Shown here piece after piece: positions 1-8,474 of a DNA stretch of 64,000 nt (the first letter of the stretch is position 1; every line of letters begins with the position of its first letter). This stretch comes from an uncultured Opitutales bacterium (GTDB lineage Bacteria; Verrucomicrobiota; Verrucomicrobiia; Opitutales; Intestinicryptomonadaceae). The notes beneath the pieces are model-generated. The model had not been told where the DNA came from, did not search any database, and worked only from the letters and a program-made list of their open reading frames with translations. The position numbers and the translations under genes are program-made. The stretch covers positions 1 to 64,000 of the forward strand of contig URJJ01000004.1 in the NCBI GenBank assembly GCA_900548185.1, read 5' to 3'.

Positions 1-49
1 ATCTACACTTCTAGCTTCGTCGGCAGCGTCAGATGTGTATAAGAGACAG
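1..49. other. Illumina Nextera adapter (non-genomic)
   Basis: The first 49 bases are the i5-side Nextera construct: the end of the P5 arm (ATCTACAC, 1-8), an 8-base index (TTCTAGCT, 9-16), the read-1 primer part (17-30) and the 19-base Tn5 mosaic end AGATGTGTATAAGAGACAG (31-49). Genomic sequence starts at about base 50. This is assembly carry-over at a contig end, not biology. Confidence 0.97.
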
Positions 50-191
50 GGCATGGCCAAAGCCGGGAAGGGGAGGAGGCGGGGGCGCGTTTAAAGCGCA
101 GCCCGGAATCTGAGCTCCCGAGGGGATTTTTTCAAAACTTTGCTCCGCTCAATCGTTTGACAACGGAAAAAGTTCCAAAAAAATTTCAAAA

Positions 192-223
192 ATTGTTGCA
201 ATGGAAAATCAATGTGCAACAAT
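192..223. promoter_or_regulatory. 9-bp palindrome upstream of the redox operon, candidate operator
   Basis: ATTGTTGCA (192-200) and TGCAACAAT (215-223) form a perfect 9-bp inverted repeat with a 14-base spacer, 26 bases before the first ATG of the redox operon. A TTGACA hexamer lies upstream at 157-162, but no convincing -10 follows it. The spacing puts the arms about two helical turns apart, which suits a dimeric repressor. The half-site is not the Rex consensus, so the regulator is unknown. Confidence 0.45.
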
Positions 224-248
224 CCTTTAGCTATTATTTATTAAGCCT

Positions 249-707
249 ATGAGCGATCACACTGTCAAAACAGGTTGGGATTTTTCCGCCTACGCGCCCA
301 CTAGGGACAATCTCGTCCCGGCGCTCCAGGATGTCCAGGAACGGGACGGGTACGTTTCCGAATCCGCCGTGGAGGAACTCTCGAAATATTTCGGACTTTC
401 AAAAAGCGACATCTATTCCGTTGTCAGCTTTTACGCCCAGTTCAAGTTCCGCAAGCCGGGGCGCCACACCATAAAGGTCTGCAAGGGGACGGCCTGCCAC
501 GTGCGCGGCTCCGGCTCGCTGCTTGCCGCCCTGGAGGAGCGCCTCGGGATAAGCGAGGGCCAGACGACCCCCGACGGGCGCGTGAGCCTGGAGCGCGTGG
601 CGTGCCTCGGCGCGTGCGCGCTCGCCCCCGCTATCGTCGTTGACGACAAGGTGTACGGCAGGGTCACCCTCGCCGAGCTTCAGAAAATTTTGGAAGGGCT
701 TGAATAA
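249..707 (+). CDS. NuoE/HydC-like [2Fe-2S] thioredoxin-fold subunit
   Basis: 152 aa. Belongs to the 24-kDa (NuoE/HydC/HndA) family, which carries one [2Fe-2S] cluster and pairs with the NuoF-type NADH/FMN subunit. The four ligands are visible as C78 and C83 (motif CKGTAC) and C119 and C123 (motif CLGAC). An N-terminal helical region (about residues 15-65) precedes the thioredoxin-like domain. Length is normal for the family. It is the first gene of a four-gene operon, and its TAA stop is one base before the next ATG. Cytoplasmic, soluble. The gene context (NuoF-like, NuoG-like and NfnB-like, with no membrane Nuo subunits) shows that it is not part of respiratory complex I. The ATG at 249 has only a weak ribosome-binding site. 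Confidence 0.93.
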   Translation: MSDHTVKTGWDFSAYAPTRDNLVPALQDVQERDGYVSESAVEELSKYFGLSKSDIYSVVSFYAQFKFRKPGRHTIKVCKGTACHVRGSGSLLAALEERLGISEGQTTPDGRVSLERVACLGACALAPAIVVDDKVYGRVTLAELQKILEGLE

Positions 708-708
708 C

Positions 709-2559
709 ATGGCAAATCTCGAATCATTAAGGGCCGCCGCCGAGAGCGAATGGGCGGAATTTTCCTCCCGCGAAAAGCCCCGCGTGATGGTCGGCGCGGC
801 TACCTGCGGGCTGGCTGCGGGCGCCGGGGCGGTCATTGCGGAATTTAAAAGGGAGCTTGAAAAGGCCGGCCTGTCCGGCAAGGTCGAGCTTGTCGAAACG
901 GGCTGCATAGGGCTTTGCTATGCGGAGCCCCTCGTGGAGGTAAGGGCCGCCGGGCAGCCTTCAGTGCTCTATTCAAAGGTGTCGCCAAAAGACGTCGCGC
1001 GGATAGTGGAAAGCCACCTCGCAGGCGGCGAACCCGTCATGGAAAAGGCGGAGGCTGTCATGGATTCGTCCGAATTCAAGGGCATCCTGCCGTTTTCCAT
1101 GCATCCGATGGTCGCCTTGCAGAAGCGCGTCGTGCTGCGCAACTGCGGCGTAATCGACCCGAAGAATTTCAGCCATTATCTGGCGCGCGGCGGCTACAAG
1201 GGCCTGGAGCGCGCGCTTTCCATGTCCCAGGACGAAGTCATCGAGGACATGAAGCTGAGCGGACTGCGCGGCCGCGGCGGCGCGGGGTTCCCGACCGGCA
1301 TGAAGTGGGGCTTTGCAAAGGCTTCGCAAAACGACGTCAAGTACGTCGTCTGCAACGCCGACGAGGGCGACCCGGGCGCTTTCATGGACCGTTCCGTGCT
1401 GGAGGGCGACCCCCACTCGGTCATAGAGGGGCTCATGATAGCCGGATATGCCATAGGCGCCAAGTACGGCTACATATACGCGCGCTCCGAATACCCCATC
1501 GCAATCGAGCGGCTCAGGGGCGCGATAAGGCAGGCCGAGGAGGCCGGCATCCTGAAAAATCCGGACGGGTTTTATTTCGAGATAAAAATCAAAAAGGGGG
1601 CCGGCGCCTTCGTCTGCGGCGAGGAAACGTCGCTCATGGGCTCGATAGAGGGCGTCAGGGCGATGCCCCGCTCCAAGCCCCCCTTCCCGGCAAACAGCGG
1701 GCTTTTCAAAAAGCCCACCAACATCAACAACGTCGAGACCCTGGCGGCCGTCTCCAGCATCATGCGCATGGGCGGGGCCGAATACGCGAAGCTGGGCTCC
1801 GAAAAGAGCAAGGGCACAAAGACATTTTCCCTCGCAGGCAAAATATCCCGCACCGGCCTCATAGAGGTGGAGATGGGAACCCCCCTGCGCGACATAATAG
1901 AAAAGATAGGCGGCGGCTGCCCGGACGGCAAAAAGTTCAAGGCGGTCCAGGCCGGCGGCCCCTCCGGCGGATGCCTCATAACCGAGCACCTCGACATCCC
2001 CGTGGATTACGAGAACCTCGCGGCCGTGGGGGCCATCATGGGCTCCGGCGGCATGGTCGTGATGAACGAGGACTCCTGCATGGTGGAGGTCGCCAAGTTC
2101 TTCCTCGGCTTCACCGGGAGCGAATCGTGCGGCAAGTGCGTGCCGTGCAGGATGGGCACCCAGCATGCGCTCGCCATCCTTGAGCGCATCACTTCGGGCG
2201 AGGGCGAGCCGGAGGACATCGAGCGCCTCGAAAAAATCTGCATGACGATGAAGCAGTCGTCGCTTTGCGGCCTGGGCCAGACGGCGCCCAACCCGATTCT
2301 TTCAACCCTGAGGTACTTCAAGGACGAATATCTGGCCCACATAAACGAGAAGAGGTGCCCGGCGCACGTCTGCCCGGGGCTCGTCCGCTTTTCCATCGAC
2401 CCGGAGAAGTGCGCGGGATGCACAATGTGCTCGCGCGTGTGCCCGACCGGGGCCGCCCACGGCGAGAGGAAAAGCCCTCATTTAATAGACGCCGAAAAGT
2501 GCATATCGTGCTCGGCCTGCTACCAGGCATGCCGTTTCGGCGCGGTCATGCGAAGCTAA
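709..2559 (+). CDS. NuoF/HydB-like NADH-, FMN- and Fe-S-binding subunit
   Basis: 616 aa. Family of HydB/HndC/NuoF, the subunit that oxidises or reduces NAD(H) at FMN; in HydABC-type enzymes it is the bifurcating core together with the NuoE-like partner. Domains in order: degenerate thioredoxin-like [2Fe-2S] region (residues 1-90), FMN/NADH domain with GRGGAGFPTG near 187 and GAGAFVCGEET near 297, a SLBB region, a [4Fe-4S] site ESCGKCVPCRMGT near 471, and two ferredoxin-type [4Fe-4S] sites in the last about 50 residues. The N-terminal domain shows only C33, C66 and C70, so one usual ligand is missing. Start at 709 was chosen because it directly follows the upstream stop; an in-frame start at 640 would overlap nuoE by 68 bases. 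Confidence 0.93.
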   Translation: MANLESLRAAAESEWAEFSSREKPRVMVGAATCGLAAGAGAVIAEFKRELEKAGLSGKVELVETGCIGLCYAEPLVEVRAAGQPSVLYSKVSPKDVARIVESHLAGGEPVMEKAEAVMDSSEFKGILPFSMHPMVALQKRVVLRNCGVIDPKNFSHYLARGGYKGLERALSMSQDEVIEDMKLSGLRGRGGAGFPTGMKWGFAKASQNDVKYVVCNADEGDPGAFMDRSVLEGDPHSVIEGLMIAGYAIGAKYGYIYARSEYPIAIERLRGAIRQAEEAGILKNPDGFYFEIKIKKGAGAFVCGEETSLMGSIEGVRAMPRSKPPFPANSGLFKKPTNINNVETLAAVSSIMRMGGAEYAKLGSEKSKGTKTFSLAGKISRTGLIEVEMGTPLRDIIEKIGGGCPDGKKFKAVQAGGPSGGCLITEHLDIPVDYENLAAVGAIMGSGGMVVMNEDSCMVEVAKFFLGFTGSESCGKCVPCRMGTQHALAILERITSGEGEPEDIERLEKICMTMKQSSLCGLGQTAPNPILSTLRYFKDEYLAHINEKRCPAHVCPGLVRFSIDPEKCAGCTMCSRVCPTGAAHGERKSPHLIDAEKCISCSACYQACRFGAVMRS

Positions 2560-2583
2560 CAACAGGCATTATTTCACACTACT

Positions 2584-5010
2584 ATGAGCAAGATTTATCT
2601 CACTATTGACGGGGTTAAGGTCGAGGCCGAACAGGGCATGACCGTGCTTCAGGCCGCCAGAAATGCGGGCCTCTACATCCCGTCGCTGTGCGCCCACAAG
2701 GATTTGAGCCCGTACGGGGCATGCAGGCTGTGCGTCGTCGAAATCGACAAGGTTCGCGGAACTCCGACCTCCTGCACGACTCCCGCCGCCGACGGCATGG
2801 TGGTCCGCACCGACACCGAACAGCTCAGGACCCAGCGCAGGCGCACCCTTGAGCTGATGATGAGCGGCCACCCCGCCGCATGCATGAGCTGCGACTCGCG
2901 CGAGGAGTGCGAAGTCGTCAAGCCCGAGTCCTCCAAAAGCGGCGTGTCAACCCGCTGCGGCGCGTGCTCCAACCGCCCGGACTGCTCCCTGAGGAAGGTT
3001 ACGCTCGGCAATTTCACGCGCGAAATGGGCCTTCAGACCATTTACAGCCCCGAAAAAATCGAGCGCGGCGACCCGTTCATCGACCGCGACCACAACCTCT
3101 GCGTGCTCTGCGGAATCTGCTTCAGGGTGTGCGAAAAGGTCCATGAAGGCAGGGGCGCAATCGCCATAATAAACCGAGGCAAGAACGCCAAGGTGGCTTC
3201 TGCGTTCGACAAGAGCTGGAGCGTTGAGGAGTGCACATTCTGCGGGGCGTGCGTCGACGAATGCCCGACCGGATGCCTGACCGACAGGTGGTCGCGCTGG
3301 TACGGCAAGGAGGACAGGGTTTCCGAAGGCGTGTGCCGCCTCTGCCCTGAAAACTGCCGCATAAAAATAAAGACCAAGAACGGCAGGCTGATAGGGGTTG
3401 AAAAGGTCTCCCTGAACCCTGCGGATTCCCTCTGCGCCCTCGGCCGCTTCGGCTACGCGCAGATAGTGAACACCCCCGGGCGCCTCTCCCGCCCGTACGT
3501 GCGCCTGAACGGCGAGATGGTCCCCTCCGACATCGAGGAGGTCTCCCGGCGCCTGCTTGAAATATTCAGGGGCGCCACCGGGCGCATGCTCATCGCAATC
3601 CCCGAAAACTTCTACTACGAGACGCGCCGCAACTGCCGCGCGCTGGCAAAGAAATTCGGGGCCGACTTCGTGGAGCTTGCCTTCGACGCGGAAAAGCTTC
3701 CGGAGGAAATAGCCGCGAAGGCGGCTTCCGGGGCCTACGGGGCCGCCCTCATCGCCGGGAACTACGTCGATGCGGAGCTGGCCGGCAAGCTCGGGCGCCT
3801 CGTCTGCTACGATTTCCTGCCATCCGAAGCCCAGAAGAAGGCGGAAGTCGTCATCGCCTCGACCCTGCTTGCGGAGGCTGAAGGCTCCACCGTGTTCCCG
3901 GACGGCACTGTTGTGGAGGAGGGCGCCGCAGTCAAAAAGCTCGACGGGCGCCTCTCGCTCAACTCGATATTCGCCCGCCTTTCGGAGCTCGCCCAGGTTG
4001 ACGCGGCTTCGGGGGATTTCAAGGTGTCAATGCGCGAATTCGCCTCCCCCAAAAAGCTTGGCAAGGCCGCAATCCCGGCCCGCTTCTACGGCCGCCTGAC
4101 GGCGGACCTTGTCCCCGACCTCCAGGCTCTCGGCCTGCCGTTTACTCCGTCGGCCCCGCAGGACTCCAATTTCGTCCAGGGATTTGAGATTGTGGAAAAG
4201 AAGATGCTGGCGCCCAATTTCCACTCCATAAAGATAAAGGCCCCCGAAATGGCGAAGTACGCCAAGCCGGGCCAGTTCGCCATCCTCATGGCCAACGTGA
4301 AAAGCGAGAGGTCCCCGTTTACAATCGCCGACTGGAATGCGGACGAGGGCTGGGTGCAGTTTGTCATAGAGGAGGTCGGCCGCTCCAGCGCCGAACTCGG
4401 CAGGCTCAAGACCGGGGACTTCATCGCAAACGCAAGCGGCCCGCTCGGGACCCCGTTTGACTTTGAAAAGTTCAAGCCCGGCTCAAGCGCCCTGCTTCTC
4501 GGCGGGTGCTACGGAATTGCCGCCATCTACCCGATTGCCCGCGAGCTGAAGAGGCGCGGCGTGAGGGTGTGCGCGGCGATAGAGGCTTCGACTGCGTTTC
4601 TAATCTACTTTGAGCGCGAGCTCCGCGCGGTCTGCGACGAGCTCGTGGTCATGACCCGCGACGGCACCAGGGGCCGCAAGGGCGGATGCTCCGACGTTTA
4701 CGCCGAACGCGGGGCCGAGTTCGACGCGGCGGTGAGCGTCGGGTGCGTGTTCATGATGAAGCAGTGCTCTCGCTCTGCGGAAAAGACGGGAATTTCGCTC
4801 TGCGCGCTGAACCCCATCATGGTTGACGGCACGGGCATGTGCGGCGCCTGCCGTGTGAGCGTCGGGGGCGAGACGAAGTTCGCGTGCGTCGACGGCCCGT
4901 TCTTCGACCTCGGCAACGTGGATTTCGACGAGCTGGCAAAGAGGCGCACCGCCTACGCCCTGCTTGAAATAGAGGCCATGCCGCGCCATTCGGGCGGATG
5001 CCGCAAATAA
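2584..5010 (+). CDS. NuoG-like Fe-S protein fused to NfnA/SudB-like FAD/NAD(P) reductase
   Basis: 808 aa, an unusual fusion. N-terminal half is NuoG/HydA-like: [2Fe-2S] (C36, C47, C50, C64), His-Cys [4Fe-4S] (H96, C100, C103, C109), two ferredoxin [4Fe-4S] clusters (C173-C183 and C217-C227) and a molybdopterin-family Fe4S4 motif (C251, C254, C258, C284) followed by a reduced molybdopterin-fold relic to about residue 500. There is no [FeFe]-hydrogenase H-cluster motif. From about residue 528 a ferredoxin:NADP reductase-type domain begins, with an RSPFT flavin motif, an LLLGGCYG nucleotide loop and a C-terminal cysteine-rich [2Fe-2S] region (about 725-770), as in NfnA and SudB. The next gene encodes the NfnB/SudA partner. 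It probably links the NuoEF module to an NADPH module; this role is inferred. Confidence 0.85.
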   Translation: MSKIYLTIDGVKVEAEQGMTVLQAARNAGLYIPSLCAHKDLSPYGACRLCVVEIDKVRGTPTSCTTPAADGMVVRTDTEQLRTQRRRTLELMMSGHPAACMSCDSREECEVVKPESSKSGVSTRCGACSNRPDCSLRKVTLGNFTREMGLQTIYSPEKIERGDPFIDRDHNLCVLCGICFRVCEKVHEGRGAIAIINRGKNAKVASAFDKSWSVEECTFCGACVDECPTGCLTDRWSRWYGKEDRVSEGVCRLCPENCRIKIKTKNGRLIGVEKVSLNPADSLCALGRFGYAQIVNTPGRLSRPYVRLNGEMVPSDIEEVSRRLLEIFRGATGRMLIAIPENFYYETRRNCRALAKKFGADFVELAFDAEKLPEEIAAKAASGAYGAALIAGNYVDAELAGKLGRLVCYDFLPSEAQKKAEVVIASTLLAEAEGSTVFPDGTVVEEGAAVKKLDGRLSLNSIFARLSELAQVDAASGDFKVSMREFASPKKLGKAAIPARFYGRLTADLVPDLQALGLPFTPSAPQDSNFVQGFEIVEKKMLAPNFHSIKIKAPEMAKYAKPGQFAILMANVKSERSPFTIADWNADEGWVQFVIEEVGRSSAELGRLKTGDFIANASGPLGTPFDFEKFKPGSSALLLGGCYGIAAIYPIARELKRRGVRVCAAIEASTAFLIYFERELRAVCDELVVMTRDGTRGRKGGCSDVYAERGAEFDAAVSVGCVFMMKQCSRSAEKTGISLCALNPIMVDGTGMCGACRVSVGGETKFACVDGPFFDLGNVDFDELAKRRTAYALLEIEAMPRHSGGCRK

Positions 5011-5028
5011 TTTAGCGAGGTTTTTGCA

Positions 5029-6480
5029 ATGTCAGAAAGTACTCCGAAAAAACTCAAAGCCTCCGGCCTTCCGCGCCATCCGATGCCGGAGCAGAACCCC
5101 AAGAAGCGCGCGGCGAATTTCGAGGAAGTCCCCTACGGCTACTCGCTGGAAGTTGCAATGGAGGAGGCCACAAGGTGCCTGCGCTGCCCGAAGCCGCGCT
5201 GCGTGAAGGCCTGCCCGGTCAACATCAACATCCCGAATTTCATAGATTCGATAGCCCGCGGCGAAATAGCGGAAGCCGCCTCGAAACTCAAGAAGCAGAG
5301 CGCCCTTTCCGCCGTGTGCGGAAGGGTGTGCCCGCAGGAGATGCAGTGCGAGGGCTCGTGCATCCTTGGCATAAAGTCGAAGCCAGTCGCAATCGGCGCC
5401 CTTGAGCGTTTCGCGGCCGACTACGTGCGCCAGAACAACCTTGAGGAGCCGCCTGTCAAGGCGCCCCCCACGGGGAAGAAGGCGGCCGTCATCGGCTGCG
5501 GGCCGGCGGGGATTACCGCGGCGCTGGAGCTGGCTCTCGCGGGCCACGAGGTGGACGTATTCGAGGGCCTGCACTTCCCGGGCGGGGTGCTCATGTATGG
5601 CATCCCCCAGTTCAGGCTTCCGAAGGAGATAGTCCTGCACGAGGTGAACAACTTGAAAAGCCTCGGGGTCAACATACACTTGAACCACCTCGTTGGCAAG
5701 ATGCAGACGGTGGACGAGCTTCTCGCCTCCGGATACGACGCGGTCTTCATCGGTTCCGGCGCCGGCCTTCCGAACTTCATGGGCATTCCCGGTGAAAACA
5801 GCGTGGGCGTGTTCTCGGCGAACGAATTTCTTACTCGCTTCAACCTGATGAAGGCGTACGACTTCCCGAATTTCGGCACGACGCCCATCCGCGCAAAGCA
5901 CATAGTTACGGTCGGCGGCGGCAACGTCGCCATGGACTCCGCGCGCACCGCGCTGAGGGCCGGCGCCAAATCGACGCTGGTCTACCGCAGGGCGCGCGAA
6001 CAGATGCCGGCGCGTTCCGAGGAGGTCCACCACGCGGAGCAGGAAGGCGTGAATTTCGAGCTTCTCACAGCCCCCAAGCGCGTCATCGCGGACGAAAACT
6101 CGCGCGTGGTAGGCCTTGAATGCGTGCGCATGCAGCTCACCGAGCCCGACGAATCCGGAAGGCGCGGCGTAGTTGAAATTCCGGGCAGCGAATTTGTGCT
6201 GGAATGCGACGCCGTTGTGGCCGCCATCGGCAACCGACCGAACCCGCTCATCCCCATGACCTGCAAGAACCTGAAAACCACCCGCAAGGGGACGCTCGAG
6301 GTGAATCCGGACACGCTCCAGACTTCCATGCCTGGGGTCTTTGCGGGCGGCGACGTCGTAAGCGGGGCGGCGACTGTCATAAGCGCCATGGGCCAGGCCA
6401 AGAAGGCTGCGGCGTCAATGAACAGGTATCTGCGCGGGGAAACTCTCGATGAGCCGGCGTCGGATTCTGATAAGCAATGA
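5029..6480 (+). CDS. NfnB/GltD-like NADPH:ferredoxin oxidoreductase subunit
   Basis: 483 aa. Glutamate synthase small-subunit family, most like NfnB/SudA because it sits beside an NfnA-type domain and there is no gltB nearby. Two [4Fe-4S] clusters are visible in the N-terminal helical domain (C50, C53, C58, C62 and C97, C101, C107, C111). FAD-binding GCGPAG is at 156-161, and the NADPH-binding VGGGNVAMDSA is near 294. The C-terminal FAD motif AGGDVV is near 444. In NfnAB this subunit carries the bifurcating FAD; whether that holds here is unknown, since a NuoEF-type bifurcating pair is also present. An AGG-containing ribosome-binding site precedes the ATG. The 3' end overlaps surE by 32 bases. 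Confidence 0.9.
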   Translation: MSESTPKKLKASGLPRHPMPEQNPKKRAANFEEVPYGYSLEVAMEEATRCLRCPKPRCVKACPVNINIPNFIDSIARGEIAEAASKLKKQSALSAVCGRVCPQEMQCEGSCILGIKSKPVAIGALERFAADYVRQNNLEEPPVKAPPTGKKAAVIGCGPAGITAALELALAGHEVDVFEGLHFPGGVLMYGIPQFRLPKEIVLHEVNNLKSLGVNIHLNHLVGKMQTVDELLASGYDAVFIGSGAGLPNFMGIPGENSVGVFSANEFLTRFNLMKAYDFPNFGTTPIRAKHIVTVGGGNVAMDSARTALRAGAKSTLVYRRAREQMPARSEEVHHAEQEGVNFELLTAPKRVIADENSRVVGLECVRMQLTEPDESGRRGVVEIPGSEFVLECDAVVAAIGNRPNPLIPMTCKNLKTTRKGTLEVNPDTLQTSMPGVFAGGDVVSGAATVISAMGQAKKAAASMNRYLRGETLDEPASDSDKQ

Positions 6481-7222
6481 CGACGGGATAGGGTCCCCGT
6501 TCGCGGCGCGCTTTCTCGGCGCCTTCGCGGATGCGGGATTCGACGCCCTTGCGGTGTTTCCCGCGTCCGAGCAGAGCTGGATAGGGCGGGCGTACAGCCG
6601 CCACCGCAGGCTCAGCCTGGCGGACGCCGGCGCCATTTCGGGCGTCCGGGTTATGACGGTTGACGGAACGCCGTCGGACTGCGTGAATATCGCGCTCGGC
6701 CACCTCTTTGAAGGCGGCCTTCCCGACGCCGTGGTTTCCGGCATAAACATAGGCCAGAACATAGGGCTTCCGCTTTTGTGGAGTTCGGGGACGTTTGCGG
6801 CGGCCGCCGAAGGGGCCGGCTGGGGGCTGCCGTCCTTTGCGTTTTCCCTCCAGCTTGCGTCGGAGTATTACGAAATCTGCCGCATCCGCCATGCGCCCCC
6901 TCCGCCCGCCCTCGATGCGGTTTTGGGGGCGGCGTGCGCTCATGCGGCCTCATTTGTGCTGGAACGGCTGGATGCCGGGGAAGGCCGGGAGGGTAGCGTG
7001 CACAATGTAAACTACCCGCTCGACTATTGCGCATCGACCGAATTTTCCGCCTGCGAGCCCGCATCCGTCGGCATGAGGCCGCTTTACAGGAGGTCTCCTG
7101 ACGGCGGTTTTGAATTCAAGTACTCCATAGGGGAGGGCGTTTCGCGTTCGGGGCTGCGCACAGACATGCAGTGCCTCGCCGAATCTGCGGCCTGTTTTTC
7201 GATTGTGAAAGTGGTGCCGTGA
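6449..7222 (+). CDS. surE: 5'/3'-nucleotidase SurE
   Basis: 257 aa. SurE hydrolyses 5'- and 3'-nucleoside monophosphates and acts as a stationary-phase survival factor. The metal-binding N-terminus ISNDDGI with the paired aspartates D11-D12 is intact, and the GINIGQN motif that follows in this family is present near residue 97. Length matches the family. The start lies inside the end of the upstream NfnB-like gene in another frame (32-base overlap), so translation is probably coupled. The link with redox genes is likely positional only. Confidence 0.9.
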   Translation: MSRRRILISNDDGIGSPFAARFLGAFADAGFDALAVFPASEQSWIGRAYSRHRRLSLADAGAISGVRVMTVDGTPSDCVNIALGHLFEGGLPDAVVSGINIGQNIGLPLLWSSGTFAAAAEGAGWGLPSFAFSLQLASEYYEICRIRHAPPPPALDAVLGAACAHAASFVLERLDAGEGREGSVHNVNYPLDYCASTEFSACEPASVGMRPLYRRSPDGGFEFKYSIGEGVSRSGLRTDMQCLAESAACFSIVKVVP

Positions 7223-7240
7223 GCCCCTTTGACGCATGAA

Positions 7241-7975
7241 ATGGCGCGCGCCGTCCGCATCGCAGGCAAAATTCTCGACGCAGTGTTTCCGCGCCACTGC
7301 ATCACCTGCGGCGCGCCGAATCCGCCTGGAAAGTTCAGGTACCTCTGCGGGGAGTGCGCGTCCGGCCCGTTCGCGCACCAGGCGGCCCGGTGCAGGCGGT
7401 GCGCGGAAATCGTCGGCGGGAGCGTCGATGTTTCCGGATGCGCCAAGTGCGACGGGGCGGATTTCTTTTTCAGCGCAGCGAAGGTCGCATGCGAGTATGC
7501 GTCTTCGGGCCGCGACCTCGTCCTTGAGCTGAAGTATCGCGGGGGCCTGCATGTGGCGCGGGACATGGCGGCGATTTGTTCGGCGTCTGCCGGATTTGCG
7601 GAATATTTCCGGGGCGCCGTGCTCGTCCCCGTCCCGCTTCACCGCTCCAGGCTGCGCTCGAGGGGCTACAACCAAAGCGAGGTGCTCTGCCGGGAAATCG
7701 CGCGCGCAAATCCCGGCCTAGGAATCGAGGTTTCGAGGATTCTTGAGCGCAGAAAGGCGACCGGCACGCAGACTGCGCTGACGCGCGATGAAAGGGCGGC
7801 CAACGTCAGGGGCGCCTTCTCGCTCTCGGCAAGATGTTCGGCTTCAAGGGACGCTCATCTCATCGTGGTGGACGACGTAATGACAAGCGGGGCGACCTTG
7901 AACGAGTGCGCGAAGGTTCTCAGGCGGGCCGGATTTTCCAGTGTGCGCGTCTTTGCGTTTGCAAGGAGGTCGTAG
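7241..7975 (+). CDS. ComF-family phosphoribosyltransferase-like protein
   Basis: About 244 aa. ComF/GntX family: an N-terminal zinc-ribbon-like region with paired cysteines (HCITC, CGEC, CRRC, CAKC) and a C-terminal type I phosphoribosyltransferase domain with the PRPP loop VVDDVMTSGAT near residue 210 and a PVPLHRSRLRSRGYNQ segment near 130. In naturally competent bacteria ComF helps DNA uptake, but the family is widespread in non-competent bacteria and its reaction is unproven. ATG at 7241 was preferred; a TTG at 7229 in frame would add four residues. No other competence gene is nearby. Confidence 0.85.
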   Translation: MARAVRIAGKILDAVFPRHCITCGAPNPPGKFRYLCGECASGPFAHQAARCRRCAEIVGGSVDVSGCAKCDGADFFFSAAKVACEYASSGRDLVLELKYRGGLHVARDMAAICSASAGFAEYFRGAVLVPVPLHRSRLRSRGYNQSEVLCREIARANPGLGIEVSRILERRKATGTQTALTRDERAANVRGAFSLSARCSASRDAHLIVVDDVMTSGATLNECAKVLRRAGFSSVRVFAFARRS

Positions 7976-8045
7976 CGGTTGCGCCTGCGGGGGGCTTTGG
8001 GATTTTTTCGTTGAAAACCGGGCGCGCGGCGGATTTAGTTTGGGA

Positions 8046-8441
8046 ATGAAGAAAATCTGTTCAGCCTTTGCCGTTTTGTGCTCGCTTTACCTTTGCGGAT
8101 GCTCATCCATGTTCGACTCCTCAAAGAGGCATATGCTCCGCCTCGAAGATTCGTCCGCAGAGTGCAGGGTGGGGGATTTTGTCATCGTGAGCCTCGATTC
8201 AAACCCGACTACGGGGTACGATTGGACTCCCGTATCCTATGACGAATCCGTGCTTAAAATCGACGGGCGCAGGTTCATTCCGGCCCGCAGGGGCCTCGTG
8301 GGTTCCGGGGGGACGACTGAAATTTCGTTCTTGGCAGTCGGCGAAGGGAATTCAAAGATAAAGCTCGGCTATGCCCGCCCGTGGGAATCTAAGCCTGCGA
8401 TAAAGGAAGCCAATTACGACGTAAAAGTCGTATCCGAATAG
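8046..8441 (+). CDS. Chagasin-like (inhibitor I42) lipoprotein
   Basis: 131 aa. Lipoprotein-type signal peptide with a cysteine at the end of LYLCGC (C19). The rest resembles the chagasin/I42 family of cysteine-protease inhibitors: the NPTTGYDW loop is the hallmark L2-type loop, and a later segment with GYARPWE matches the conserved RPW loop. Expected to be an outer- or inner-membrane-anchored inhibitor of papain-like proteases; the target is unknown. Start at 8046 was chosen because the signal peptide begins there; the open frame extends further upstream through comF in another frame. Followed by a strong terminator. Confidence 0.82.
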   Translation: MKKICSAFAVLCSLYLCGCSSMFDSSKRHMLRLEDSSAECRVGDFVIVSLDSNPTTGYDWTPVSYDESVLKIDGRRFIPARRGLVGSGGTTEISFLAVGEGNSKIKLGYARPWESKPAIKEANYDVKVVSE

Positions 8442-8474
8442 TTTTGCAGGGCCTGCTGATTTGGCCGGAAAATG

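Noticed and set aside
192..223. Rex operator
   Set aside because: The palindrome starts with TTGT and ends with ACAA like Rex sites, but its length and spacer do not fit the 18-bp Rex consensus.
915..2183. Long plus-strand frame of 422 codons inside the NuoF-like gene
   Set aside because: Arg/Gly-rich out-of-frame translation typical of GC-rich DNA; the NuoF frame covers it fully with conserved motifs.
249..5010. [FeFe]-hydrogenase HydABC operon
   Set aside because: The NuoE/NuoF/NuoG-like trio resembles HydABC, but the large subunit has no H-cluster motifs (no TSCCP- or MPCxxK-type cysteine motifs) and instead ends in an NfnA-type reductase domain.
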